This document shows positions 51,921 through 61,345 of a stretch of DNA of 64,000 bases, one piece after another. Source of the stretch: Kribbella pittospori (lineage in GTDB: Bacteria; Actinomycetota; Actinomycetes; Propionibacteriales; Kribbellaceae); NCBI RefSeq assembly GCF_004331465.1, contig NZ_SJKB01000026.1:1-64000 (forward strand), read 5' to 3'. The translations under genes were made by a program, and so were the position numbers. A model generated the notes under the pieces. The model ran no database searches and was not told the DNA's origin. It saw nothing but the letters and a program-made list of their open reading frames with translations. Positions within the stretch are counted from its first letter, which is position 1, and the number at the start of each line of letters is the position of its first letter.

Positions 51921-52029
51921 GCCGGAAGGCGTCAGGCCACATCGCGGTCGGACACGTGTGCTCTGGCGGCCAAGGACTTAGACAGCGATTGCAAGCGCCG
52001 ACTGGTACCAGCGGCAGCAGAAGCAGCGG

Positions 52030-52563
52030 TCAGCGTTCTCGACCTACCTCGACCCCACCGATCAGCGCGCGGAGCGCACGCAGCGCGTAGTAGGTCCGCG
52101 ATTTCACAGTGCCGGGCGGTACGCCGAGTTCCCGCGCGGCCTCGGTCACGGACGAGCCGCGATAGTACAGTTCCACCACGACGTCACGGTGCTCTGCGGA
52201 CACCTGGTTCAACGCCTCTCGGACCACCATGGTGTTCACCACAGACTCGGAGTGATCTCCCGCTGCCGGGCGGCGCACATCGATGTCTCCCACCTCCACG
52301 GGACGTACGGCTCGCGCCCGAGCCCGATCGGTGACGATGTTCCGCGCAACTGTCAGCAACCAGCCGCGGATCGAACCGTTGCCTTCGGCCAATTCGTTGG
52401 CGTGTTTCCATGCTCGGAACAGCGTCTCCTGGACGATGTCCTCGGCCGCGGCACGGTCGCCGGTGAGACGGGTGGCGAACATCAGCACGCTGTCGCCGAA
52501 CTCGGCATACCAGGAGCCGATCATTGCCTCGTTCCGCTCGGAACAGCGGTCCGGCTGTGTCAC
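52030..52563 (-). CDS. ECF sigma factor, SigL-like
   Basis: 177 residues from GTG 52563 (GGGAGAC site); ATG 52524 is the alternative. Region 2 is DRAAAEDIVQETLFRAWKHA and region 4 is SAEHRDVVVELYYRGSSVTE followed by LGVPPGTVKSRTYYALRAL. It resembles mycobacterial SigL/SigK. It lies 29 bases after the lipoprotein gene, and a promoter of the SigL form TGAACC-n17-CGTG precedes that operon, which points to autoregulation. No zinc-binding anti-sigma gene is beside it, unlike sigL-rslA. Confidence 0.88.
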   Translation of the reverse strand: MTQPDRCSERNEAMIGSWYAEFGDSVLMFATRLTGDRAAAEDIVQETLFRAWKHANELAEGNGSIRGWLLTVARNIVTDRARARAVRPVEVGDIDVRRPAAGDHSESVVNTMVVREALNQVSAEHRDVVVELYYRGSSVTEAARELGVPPGTVKSRTYYALRALRALIGGVEVGRER

Positions 52564-52592
52564 GACGGTCTCCCGCGATCGCGCATATCGAA

Positions 52593-53129
52593 TCAGTAGC
52601 CGGAGTTGCTGGGCGAAGAGGACGCCTGGGTGGTGATCTTCTTGCCATCCGGGCCGACGACCCACCACGTCCCACCAACGGCCTGACCAGTCGTGTCGCC
52701 GGCCTTGGCGTCGTTGGCGTAGTAGTACAGCGGCCACCCGGCCAGGGTGACCTGCTTGCTGCCGTCCGAACGCGTCACCGTGCCCACCAGCGAGGCGTCC
52801 ACCCCGCTCAGCTTCGGCGTACCGGTGCCGGCCGTCAGCGGCGGCCACGCCGTCGCACACGAACCGTTGCAGTTGGACTTCGAGGGTTTCGCGGTGTCCA
52901 CGTCGTACACGTACAGCGTGCGACCGGTGCCATCGACAACAATCGTGCCGAGGCTCCCGACGGTGGCCGTGGACAGCGCCGCGCCGGCCACAGCCGGCGT
53001 CGATGGGGCGGCGCTCGCCGACGGCGACGGTGCGGGAGTGCTCGACGTGGCGCTGGCACCACCTCCACAGGCCGTCAGGGTGGACAGTCCGAGCACGGCT
53101 GTGCCGAGGACAAGGGCAGTGCGCTTCAT
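52593..53129 (-). CDS. COG4315-type secreted lipoprotein
   Basis: 178 residues. Lipobox LTAC near residue 21, a Ser/Pro/Ala linker, then the duplicated domain of this family: GRTLYVYDVDTAKPSKSNC, CATAWPPLTAG and GWPLYYYANDAKAGDTTGQA, ending WWVVGPDGKKI. The role is not established; the proteins are common beside ECF sigma factors in actinomycetes. An AAGGAGAA site precedes ATG 53129. It is first in the operon with the SigL-like factor. Confidence 0.87.
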   Translation of the reverse strand: MKRTALVLGTAVLGLSTLTACGGGASATSSTPAPSPSASAAPSTPAVAGAALSTATVGSLGTIVVDGTGRTLYVYDVDTAKPSKSNCNGSCATAWPPLTAGTGTPKLSGVDASLVGTVTRSDGSKQVTLAGWPLYYYANDAKAGDTTGQAVGGTWWVVGPDGKKITTQASSSPSNSGY

Positions 53130-53170
53130 CTCGGGTTCTCCTTTATCTATTGACCATTCGACACTCACCA

Positions 53171-53197
53171 CACGCCTGAAGGGAACAGCTGGGTTCA
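53171..53197 (-). promoter_or_regulatory. SigL-type ECF promoter
   Basis: On the minus strand TGAACC (53197-53192), 17 bases, CGTG (53174-53171). This is the TGAACC-n16-18-CGT form reported for mycobacterial SigL. It lies 42 bases before the lipoprotein start and would make the operon self-activating. Confidence 0.6.
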
Positions 53198-53463
53198 CAG
53201 AGAGGAGCACGTTTGCGGCTCACACCCAGTCCGGGTTGCTGCTAGCCGGTAGACGGTCTACCTGCAGACCATGACGACTCAGCAGCGGAGACACCGCACG
53301 CTGGAAGGGTCAACAACCAACCTTCATCGCCGCGGGCAACCACGCGAGCTATCCGCCTGCTGGCCGTCGGCCTGGCAACCGTTGCGGGCACGAAGAACTA
53401 CTGACCACAGGTGCGGTCCGCACCGCCCTGCTGGACCTCGCGCTGACCTGAGTGGAAGTGAGG

Positions 53464-53870
53464 CAGGGGTGGAGAGACGAGCCCGACCGAGTGGCGATCG
53501 CAGATGACGACGTCCTGCTCCGGGAGGGGCTCGCGAGCTTGCTGGAGCGTTCGGGACTTCTCGTCTCGGCGCTGGCGATCGGCGGATGGGGCAGGAACCA
53601 GGTCGCGCAGGCGGTGCTGGAGCAGGACGGCATCGACGTGGTGGGGACGGCTTCCACCGGCGCAGAGGCTCTGGCTCTGGTAGCGAGGTTGCAGACCGAT
53701 GTGTGACGCTCGTCGACAGCAATCTCGGCGACGAGAGCGGACTGAGACTGGCCAAGCGGTTGGCGGAGCAGGCCGATGGGTCGCCCGCGCCGCTGATCCT
53801 GATCTCAGCCCATTCCGAGGACGACTACGCTGACCTTATCGCCGCGAGTCCGGCGATCGGCTTCCTGCAA
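53464..53870 (+). pseudogene. Response regulator, mosaic and frameshifted
   Basis: Begins as a NarL-type receiver (VAIADDDVLLREGLASLLER) and then jumps into a different receiver start (EQDGIDVVGTASTGAEALAL). The frame is broken near 53704 (extra two bases) and resumes TLVDSNLGDESGLRLAKRL, LILISAHSEDDYADLIAAS, IGFL. The second part is clearly paralogous to the intact receiver at 62140 (TLVD/SLVD, HSEDDYADLIAASP/HAEDDYAELISASP). The C-terminus is cut off by the Ohr fragment. Confidence 0.65.
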
Positions 53871-53886
53871 GACGACGTTGTCGGGC

Positions 53887-54195
53887 GCGGCCGGCACCGT
53901 TGGTCCGCGCGGATCATCAGGTCGGCGGCGTCGGCAGGCGACTGATGCGGAGCGTGCAGGTCAAGAGCGACTTGCAGGCCGAAGCCGCTGTGACCGGTCG
54001 GGCCGATCCCGACCCGGGATTTGATCAGAGCGTCGCCGGCATCAAGTTTGCGGCCCTGCGCCACGCCCAGCAGCGCTGACTGGAAGCAGGCCGCGTAGCC
54101 CACCGCGAACAACTGCTCGGGGTTGGTGCCAGAGCCACCGTGGCCGCTCATCTCATCAGGCACCGACAACTCGACATCCAAGCGACCGTCGGTGG
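53887..54195 (-). pseudogene. Ohr/OsmC peroxidase fragment
   Basis: Encodes RTTDGRLDVELSVPDEM, TNPEQLFAVGYAACFQSALL and VGIGPTGHSGFGLQVALDL to ADQRC. This is the middle of an organic hydroperoxide resistance protein with its first catalytic cysteine (AACF). The N-terminal 30 residues are missing. At ADQRC, just where CPYSNATRGN normally gives the second catalytic cysteine region, the sequence switches to response-regulator DNA. Both ends are therefore cut. Confidence 0.7.
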
Positions 54196-54199
54196 TGCG

Positions 54200-54986
54200 G
54201 GGTCAGCCCGGTCCGCGGATAGCCTTCCCATCGCCGACCGACCCGCACATGAGAGCCCGTGGTGCCCTCGTTGGCGACGACCGTCGCGGTTCCGTCGAGC
54301 TCGAACCTGATCATTCTGGCCGTGTCATGACCGAAGTGCCGCAGGACCTCACTGGTCACGGCTGCGAACACGACCTCGGGCGATTCCCCGCGCGCGACCA
54401 GCATGGCCAGGCGGCGCAGTGCCGCCTGCGTGTCGGCCAGAGCGCGCAGGCTCTGCTCGGCCTGGGCATTGGCGATCGCCGTCGCGGCGAGCTCCATGAA
54501 ATGTGCGACGCGTATCTCGGTGCCGGCCGGCAGATCCCGCCGCGTTGTCGCCGCCAGGATCACACCCCACTGGCGCCCCGCGACCGCAATGGGCGAGGCT
54601 ACCGCGGATTGCAGGCCGAGCCCGCGGACGATCTCACCGAACGGACCGCCCGCAAGCCCCTCGCCGCTCATCCGCGCCGGCCGCCCGGTGCGGAGGGCAA
54701 CCGCGCTGACCGTCCTGGAGTCCAGCCTGGCCTGGAACCCCACCGGTACCGCATCGCTGACCCGGCCGAACGATCCCACGATGGTCACGTACGCCTCGAG
54801 CTCACCGCCTACGACGCGCCGATCATCAACCCGGGCGACGAATGTCGCCTGGGCGCCGACCAGGTGGGCGAGTTCGTCCGCGACCGCGGTGAATACCTCG
54901 TCCGGCCGCGCGCCCGCGGCCACCAGGGTGGCCACCCGCCGCAGCGCGGCCTGCTCCTCGGCAAGCTGACGCAACCGCGCCGGATC
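54200..54986 (-). pseudogene. GAF-domain sensor fragment
   Basis: Reads RQLAEEQAALRRVATLVAAG and a complete GAF domain (YVTIVGSFGRVSDAVPVGFQ, VASPIAVAGRQWGVILAAT), then a second repeat start (LADTQAALRRLAMLVARGES) and part of a second GAF domain to RRWEGYPRTGL, where it is cut by the Ohr fragment. The kinase core is missing. It is strongly similar to the intact kinase at 55177-57156 and is probably its tandem paralogue. Confidence 0.65.
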
Positions 54987-55176
54987 CTGCGGATCACCAC
55001 CTGTCCGCGTTCGACGGCACGATCCGCGTCGGCTCCAGAGCCCGGCGCGTCCACAAGGCCGACGGTAGCCCCTTGCCGTGAAGGACGGTAGCCAGGCACA
55101 ACGGCGAACCGGCGATGCATGAACAACCGGCAGACCCGAACGTTCGCGGCGCTGCCTGATCCACCGCATCGTTGGA

Positions 55177-57156
55177 CTAGGCACCGTCCAGAGGGAGCGA
55201 AACATAGATCGCCGTGCCGTGTCCGACCGGGCTGATGATGAGGATTGATCCGCCCAGAGACTCGACTCTGTCCTTCAGCCCGACCAGACCGGATCCGCCG
55301 CGTGCTTCGGCACCGCCGGCGCCGTCGTCCCGGACGCTCAGCCTCAGTGTGTCGGCGCGCTCCTCCAGAGAGATCTCCGCGCGTGATGCGCCGGCGTGCT
55401 TGGCCATGTTGGTAAGTGCCTCGGACACGACGTAGTACGTCGCTACTTCCAGCGGCGGCGGGTAGCGGGACTGGGTCCCGACCTTCAGGTCGACCGGGAC
55501 AGTCGAGCGGCGGGCCAGGGTCCGCAGTGCCGGGCCGAGGCCACTCTCTACCAGGATCGCCGGGTGGATGCCCCGGGCGATCTCGCGCAGCTCGTCCACC
55601 ACCTCGGTGAGGTCGTCGGCGGCCTGGCCGATATCGGTCCGGAGCATCGGCAGGTACGCCGGTACGCCGCTCTGGGCGACCCGTAGTTCGAGCGCGAGCG
55701 ATACCAGCCGTTGTTGTGCTCCGTCGTGCAGGTCCCGCTCCAACTGCCGCCTCATCTCGTCTCCGGCGGCGACCACTCGCGCGCGGGACGCCGTGAGCTG
55801 TGCCCGGCTTTCTGCGTTCGCGATGGCGGTGGCGACGATCTCGGTGAACTCGACCATCCGCTGCTCCGCGTCCGGGGGGAAGCGGTGACCTCGCGATGCG
55901 ATGGTGATGCCGCCCCAGCAGAGCCCCTCGACGACGATCAAACTGGCCACCGCCGACTGGATGTCCAATTCCCGGACGAATCCGGGGAGGCGCCGGCGCA
56001 TCGCGTCGTCGAGGTCGTACCGAGCGGACTTGCCCGTCGCCTGCACCGATCCGATCGCCGAGGGCAACTCCAGCATCCGGGGGTCGCCGACGCGCGTGTC
56101 GCCCTCGCGCAAGCCTTGGCTTCCCATCAGCGTCGCTGCTCCATCGGACTCGAACCGGAAGATCCTGGTGACGTCGGCACCGGTCAGCTGGCCGAGCTCC
56201 TCGGCCACCAAGGCGAACACCAGCTTGCGTTCCGCCCCGCGCGCGACCAGCGTCGCCACCCGCCGCAGCGCGGCCTGCTCGTTGGCCATCCGGCGCAGCT
56301 CGGCGCGTGCCTCGGCGTTCTCGATGGCGGTGGCGACCAACTCGGTGAAGCTTGCGATCTGTGACTCTGTGGTCGCTCCGAAGGGCTCATCACTCTTCGT
56401 CGAGGCGGCGATCACCCCCCACACCTCTCCGGCCACCAGGATCGGGCAGCCGACGGATGAGCGGATGCCCAGCGCCTGGGCTTCCTCGGCGATCGCTCCG
56501 GTGGCGCCCGTGAAGCTGTCGAGCCGGACCGGCCGGCCGGTCTGCCGCGCCTCGCGGGCCACGCTCAGTCCGTCCAACTCGATCCGCGTGCCGACAGTGA
56601 GGCGGGCGAGCACCTTGCTCCAGGCGGCAACACCGGTCACTGTCCCGTCCGCCTCGTAGCGCTCCATCCGGGCCAGATCGGCCCCGCACAACAGCCCGAC
56701 CTCGCGGGTGACGGCCTCGAACACCGCCACGGGCGAATCCGACTCCGCGACCAGGGTCGCGACCCGCCGCAACGCCGATTGTTCCTCGGTGAGGCGCGCC
56801 GACTCCACCGCCGCCCGCCGCGACCGCGCTGCCAGCTCGGCCACCACGAACGACGTCACCAGGAACACCCCGAGCGCCACCAGGTTCCGGGAGTCGGCGA
56901 GCCAGACCGAACCCTCGGGCGGCAGAAGAAAGGCGAACACCACAACGCTGAGGACCGACGTGACCGCCGCCAACCGCGCTCCCCACACCACGGCAATCGG
57001 CAGCACCGCGAGCAGGTACAGCACCAGCAGGCTCAGCACGGGGACGTACGCCTTGAGCAGCGCGACGGTGCCGGTCACCACCGCTACCAGGGCCACGCTG
57101 GCCAACAGCCCGCCTAGCCAGCGGGCGTTGGCTGGATTCAGCAGGCTACGTGCCAT
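55177..57156 (-). CDS. DUF4118-GAF-GAF sensor histidine kinase
   Basis: 659 residues from ATG 57156 (GAGGGAAG site). Four N-terminal membrane helices of DUF4118 type (LLASVALVAVVTGTVALLKA, LLVLYLLAVLPIAVVWGARL, AAVTSVLSVVVFAFLLP, NLVALGVFLVTSFVVAEL), then two GAF domains each opened by ALRRVATLVA. A HisKA_3 domain follows with RQLERDLHDGAQQRLVSLAL and an ATPase with YYVVSEALTNMAKHAGA, DDGAGGAEARGGSGLVGLKD. GAF domains of this type may bind haem or small ligands. No intact partner regulator is adjacent: the nearby response regulator is broken. Confidence 0.88.
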   Translation of the reverse strand: MARSLLNPANARWLGGLLASVALVAVVTGTVALLKAYVPVLSLLVLYLLAVLPIAVVWGARLAAVTSVLSVVVFAFLLPPEGSVWLADSRNLVALGVFLVTSFVVAELAARSRRAAVESARLTEEQSALRRVATLVAESDSPVAVFEAVTREVGLLCGADLARMERYEADGTVTGVAAWSKVLARLTVGTRIELDGLSVAREARQTGRPVRLDSFTGATGAIAEEAQALGIRSSVGCPILVAGEVWGVIAASTKSDEPFGATTESQIASFTELVATAIENAEARAELRRMANEQAALRRVATLVARGAERKLVFALVAEELGQLTGADVTRIFRFESDGAATLMGSQGLREGDTRVGDPRMLELPSAIGSVQATGKSARYDLDDAMRRRLPGFVRELDIQSAVASLIVVEGLCWGGITIASRGHRFPPDAEQRMVEFTEIVATAIANAESRAQLTASRARVVAAGDEMRRQLERDLHDGAQQRLVSLALELRVAQSGVPAYLPMLRTDIGQAADDLTEVVDELREIARGIHPAILVESGLGPALRTLARRSTVPVDLKVGTQSRYPPPLEVATYYVVSEALTNMAKHAGASRAEISLEERADTLRLSVRDDGAGGAEARGGSGLVGLKDRVESLGGSILIISPVGHGTAIYVSLPLDGA

Positions 57157-57397
57157 CACATCGCTTCCCTCGGACACGCCGACGGACCAGCTCGCCGCAG
57201 GCGCCGCGGCGGACCGCCGAACCTAGCTCTCGATTGTGCCACCAGCTAGCAGGGGTGCGGATCCCCTCTGGCCACCACCGCGAATGGCCGCTGGCGGCGA
57301 TGCCCGGCAACCACCCGTCCGCCGATCCTGGTGATCGTGGCCAAGAGACTGAAACTCGAACCGGGATGCCGCCGTACTTCACCTGGGGTGGTCCGCG

Positions 57398-57655
57398 ATG
57401 ATGTGTGAGGCGACGACGCGGCCGGTCTGGTTGAGGATCTGGCAGTCTCCGCGCCAGGGGTCCGTGATGCCGTCCGCCATGGCGATGCACCGGTCGGTCG
57501 AGCTACACGTCGCACACAAGGCGGGCGTCGCGCTGACCATCCAGCAACTCCGCCAGGCCGCCGTCTACTCGGTCCGGTACGACGAGGAGAGTGACCGACT
57601 GCTGCACGAGGTGTTCGCGCCGTACGGCATCCCCTATCGGCGGGCGACCGGATGA
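57398..57655 (+). CDS. Small uncharacterised protein upstream of the MFS pump
   Basis: 85 residues; the last 60 (SVELHVAHKAGVALTIQQLR, then AAVYSVRYDEESDRLLHEVF) have normal protein composition and end in a stop that overlaps the MFS start (ATGA), suggesting coupling. The first 25 residues are less convincing, so an internal start near 57479 is possible. I do not recognise the family; it may be the tail of a lost regulator. Confidence 0.4.
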   Translation: MMCEATTRPVWLRIWQSPRQGSVMPSAMAMHRSVELHVAHKAGVALTIQQLRQAAVYSVRYDEESDRLLHEVFAPYGIPYRRATG

Positions 57656-59116
57656 GCGGCGTGGAAGCGACCGCGGCAACCGGCCATCCGCTGCGCTGGC
57701 AGACGCTGGCGGTGAACCAACTCGCCGCGTTCATGGCGCTTCTCGACGTCAGCATCGTCAACGTTGCGCTGCCGTCCATCGAGCGAGGGCTCGGCGTGTC
57801 GGCCGGAACCGCGCAGTGGGTAGTGTCCGGGTACGCGCTCAGCTTCGGACTGGCGCTCGTACCGGCCGGCCGGCTCGGCGACGCACTGGGCCGGCGCCGG
57901 ATGTTCCTGATCGCCCTGACAGCGTTCGTGCTGACCAGCGCTCTCACCGGTGCGGCGCCGACCATTGGGCTACTCATCGCCGCACGACCGCTGCAAGGTG
58001 TCGCCGGCGGCATGCTGCTGCCGCAGAACTCCGGCTTGATCCAGGAACTCTTCCAGGGAGCCGAACGGGGCAGAGCCTTCGGCATCCTCGGTGCCACCAG
58101 CGGACTGGCCACCGCGACAGGTCCGGTGGTCGGCGGGCTGATCATCACGCTGATCGCCGGGCCGGATGCCTGGCGCTGGGTGTTCTACGTCAACGTGCCG
58201 ATCGGTGTAGTCGCCCTGCTGCTCGCCGCGCGGTGGATCCCGGCGCGTTCGGGAGGCGGTCGCCGCAAGCCCCAAATGGACCTGATCGGGTCGCTGCTGC
58301 TCGGCGCCGGCGTGCTCTGCCTGCTACTCCCGGCGGTGGATGGCGAGAGCAACGGTCTGGGCAGCGACTGGTGGCTGTTCGTGGTCGCCGTGCTGCTGCT
58401 CACCGCCTTCGCCAGGTGGGAGCTACGCACCGTACGCCGGGGGCGCGAACCCGTACTCGACCCACGGCTGGCACACACCTCCGGCTTTCCCGCCGGCTCG
58501 ATCATCGGCATGGTCTACTTCATCGGCTTCACCGGCATCTGGCTTGTGCTCGCGCTGTTCTACCAGGACGGATACGGCTACTCACCGCTGCGCTCCGGCC
58601 TGGCAGTGACACCGTTCGCGATCGGGGTCGCGGTGTCCGCGGCGATCGCGGGACGCCTGGTCTCGAGGTTCGGTCGCGTGCTGACCGTGGCAGGGCCTGA
58701 CCGCGACGATCGCCGGGCTGGCGACCACCGCGCTCCTGCTGCGGCACATCGGCGGCGACACCGCGGCGTGGGCGACCGCCGGACCCTTGCTGGTCGCCGG
58801 ACTCGGCGGCGGCATGGTCACCTCACCCAACGTCACGCTGTCCCTGCAGCACGTCCCGGTACGGATGGCCGGCGCGGCGGGCGGTGCCCTGCAGACCGCT
58901 CACCGGATCGGCGCGGCGATCGGCACCGCCGTCCTGGCGACGATCTTCTACCGCGTCCTGATGAGCTCCGACCATGACTACCCGACGGCGGTGTCCGACG
59001 CGCTGCTGAGCGCCTCCGCGCTCATGCTCGTGACCTTGCTGATCGCCATCGTCGACCTCGTCGGGAACCGGCGACCTGATCGCGGTGCGGTAGTCACTGG
59101 GGTGGATGAAGTATGA
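57652..59116 (+). pseudogene. MFS multidrug transporter, DHA2 family, frameshifted
   Basis: Fourteen-helix drug/proton antiporter of EmrB/QacA type, about 487 residues if repaired. Helix 1 motif LLDVSIVNVALPSIERGLG, motif A GRLGDALGRRRMF, motif C GPVVGGLIITLIAG. At about 58697 an extra C shifts the frame after RVLTVAG; the downstream frame continues TATIAGLATTALLLRHIGG to the end at 59116. Only the first ten helices are therefore made. The rest of the sequence is well preserved, so the lesion is recent or an error. Confidence 0.8.
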
Positions 59117-59301
59117 AGACGCACGCCTCGACGATCACCCTGGCCAGGCGCCAGGGAATGCCTCATCGCTTGGCTCGGCCCGGTGTGCTGCGCGAACTGC
59201 AGAGTCCCTCGCAGGTGTTCTCCAACCTGACGCCGAACTCCCACGCATCGATCACGAGCACACTTCGAACCGTGCGCGAACACCTGCCGTTCTCGAACTG
59301 A
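59113..59301 (+). pseudogene. Short coupled frame, possible transporter N-terminus
   Basis: 62 residues, ATG overlapping the MFS stop (ATGA). The middle ELQSPSQVFSNLTPN resembles the N-terminus of TDT-type (tellurite-resistance/dicarboxylate) transporters, but the membrane helices that should follow are replaced by unrelated sequence. Low confidence; it may be an incidental frame. Confidence 0.25.
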
Positions 59302-59330
59302 TCCACAACCCGACACCATGAGGCTCGTGG

Positions 59331-60197
59331 TCACGCCGGGCGTCGTCCGCCGTCCGTGGTGATCGTGGGGATCACCGCCGAATAGTCGAGGTCGCCCGCG
59401 CCGGCCTCGGCCGCCTGCTCGAGCCAGTCACGTGCCGCCGCCGCCACCTCCAGCCGCCGGCCGTTCTGATCGGCGATCTCAGTGACCAGGTTGAGATCCT
59501 TGAGGGCCAGGCTGAGCTTGAAGTTGGCAGGGTAGGTGCCGGATTCGACATTGGCGCGTTTCGCCTCGACGGTGCCCGCGATCGGAGTGTCACTCAGGAC
59601 GTCGAGTACGACGGAACGATCCAGCCCGAAATCGTCGCCGAGGGAAAGGGCTTCGCCGAAGGCGACGCCGAGCGTGGAGTTCACGACGACCTTGGCGGCC
59701 GCGCCCGCTCCCAGCCCACCGACGTGGTGCAGCGTGCCGAGTGACGTGAGGATCGGCTCTACGCGCCGGAAGTCCGACGGATCCGCGCCGACGTAGATGG
59801 CCAGCTGACCCGAAGTGGCCTGGTGAACGCTGCCCCGCACGGGTGCGTCGACCATGGCGACGCCATCTGGCAGGCGGGATGCGACCGAACGCACCGCGTC
59901 CGGACCCACCGTCGACATGTCGATGAGCAACTGGCCTGGTGCCAGCGCCGCGGCCATGCCGTTCTCGCCGTACACCACCTGCTCGAGCGCTTCCGCGTTG
60001 GTCACCATGGCGATCGCGGCATCGACACCCTTGATCGCGTCCATCGGCGTCGATGCGGCAGTAGCGCCGTGGTCGGTCAGCGGTTTGGTCTTCTCAGCGG
60101 TCCTGTTCCACACGGTCACGTCATGACCGGCCTCGAGCAACCGGGTGGCCATCGGTGTGCCCATCAGGCCGAGACCGATGAATGCAAGCTTCGCCAT
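59331..60197 (-). CDS. NAD(P)-dependent beta-hydroxyacid dehydrogenase family oxidoreductase
   Basis: 288 residues. The cofactor loop is LAFIGLGLMGTPMATRL, with VWNRTAEKTK indicating NADP preference; substrate motif VDAPVRGSVHQATSGQL; catalytic lysine in AAAKVVVNSTLG. This is the 3-hydroxyisobutyrate dehydrogenase / imine-reductase-like group. ATG 60197 is preceded by GAGAGGA. It follows the C39-like gene by 14 bases and is probably cotranscribed. Confidence 0.88.
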   Translation of the reverse strand: MAKLAFIGLGLMGTPMATRLLEAGHDVTVWNRTAEKTKPLTDHGATAASTPMDAIKGVDAAIAMVTNAEALEQVVYGENGMAAALAPGQLLIDMSTVGPDAVRSVASRLPDGVAMVDAPVRGSVHQATSGQLAIYVGADPSDFRRVEPILTSLGTLHHVGGLGAGAAAKVVVNSTLGVAFGEALSLGDDFGLDRSVVLDVLSDTPIAGTVEAKRANVESGTYPANFKLSLALKDLNLVTEIADQNGRRLEVAAAARDWLEQAAEAGAGDLDYSAVIPTITTDGGRRPA

Positions 60198-60211
60198 TGT
60201 GTCCTCTCGAA

Positions 60212-61219
60212 TCATGCTGTGGGTGTGACCACCGAATAGAGGTGGCGGTATCCGATCACGTCGATCTTGCCGTCGAGGAAGCTCTGCGCACTGATTCGGT
60301 CCACCGTGGCGTAACCGGGTTCATAGATGACGAGGTCGCCACCGTCCCGGCCGATCAGCAAGATGTAGTGCCGTGGAATCCAGTTGCCGATCAGCACAGG
60401 TACCGGCTGACCGTTGCCGGCAGCCTCGACCGCATCCCGCAGGGCCGACTTGCCACCGGTCCCCGTGACGAACCGTGGCTCGTACCGGGCTCCCAGCGCG
60501 TCGGCGTGCCGGTTCAGCTCGCTGCTCAGCCCGATCGGTGTCGAGCCGAGCCGCTGCGGCCAGAAGCGGTTGGTCGCGTCGTGGATGCGACGTTCCTCAG
60601 CGGTCAGCCGCATCTGGAAGTGTGACGCGCTCGCATCCGCCCGATAGGAGCTGTCGCCGGTCGTGAGGTGCAGCGCGTACAGCGGATCCGCCATCGCCCG
60701 CGCCACCAGGATCGTCATCGATCCGCAGGTCGTGTCGTCGGTCTGCTCCACTGGAGAGGATCGGTACGTCGCCGAGCCTGACCCGTCCGGATCGATCAGG
60801 CTCAGGTGGGTACGCAGCCATCCGGACCCCTTGCCTCGGATCAGTCGCGCGAACGTGACGATGTCGTCGGCGCTGTGCCCGGCCGCCCAGACCTTGAGGA
60901 GATACGGCCGGTCCACGGGAGCGGCCGCAGCCAGCGTGCCCTCTACTCGGGCCTGGTCAGTGGGCGACACATCTGCCAGCCTGTCCGCCGCCCGTGTTGC
61001 CGGGGACGCGGTGTGGACCCGACCGTGGTCCCGCTGCACCATAGCGGCCACACTCAGCCGATAGCAGTCGATCTCCACGTGGGGACCGATCCCGTACCCC
61101 GCCACGGAGAGCAGGAGCGTCGACACCACCACCGGCCGGCGCACGAGCGCGGTCAAGCGCCGCAGCAGCATCCGGGCCGGCCTGTACGCCGTTGCCCTGA
61201 GCATCGATCCGGTTGCCAC
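60212..61219 (-). CDS. C39-like cysteine peptidase family protein
   Basis: 335 residues from GTG 61219 (AAAGGGA site); ATG 61204 is possible. A basic N-terminus and one membrane helix (PVVVSTLLLSVAGYGIG) suggest anchoring with the domain outside. The papain-like core shows DDTTCGSMTILVARAMADP (Cys) and WIPRHYILLIGRDGGDLVIY (His), ending in YEPGYATVDRIS. The function is unknown; C39-like domains process or bind peptides. Confidence 0.65.
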   Translation of the reverse strand: MATGSMLRATAYRPARMLLRRLTALVRRPVVVSTLLLSVAGYGIGPHVEIDCYRLSVAAMVQRDHGRVHTASPATRAADRLADVSPTDQARVEGTLAAAAPVDRPYLLKVWAAGHSADDIVTFARLIRGKGSGWLRTHLSLIDPDGSGSATYRSSPVEQTDDTTCGSMTILVARAMADPLYALHLTTGDSSYRADASASHFQMRLTAEERRIHDATNRFWPQRLGSTPIGLSSELNRHADALGARYEPRFVTGTGGKSALRDAVEAAGNGQPVPVLIGNWIPRHYILLIGRDGGDLVIYEPGYATVDRISAQSFLDGKIDVIGYRHLYSVVTPTA

Positions 61220-61345
61220 GATCAATCCCTTTCGACCATTGCCGGCGGTTCTTCCTTCCGTCCCGTCCACGATGTCGCCGGAACGGCCGGCTGTCGTCAC
61301 GGTCAGCGGCCATTCGCCGTACCGGCTGGCCGTAAATCACGCTCG

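Noticed and set aside
53271-53460. Possible plus-strand remnant (FIAAGNHASYPPAG and ELLTTGAVRTALLDLAL)
   Set aside because: No start codon or family recognised; too short to annotate.
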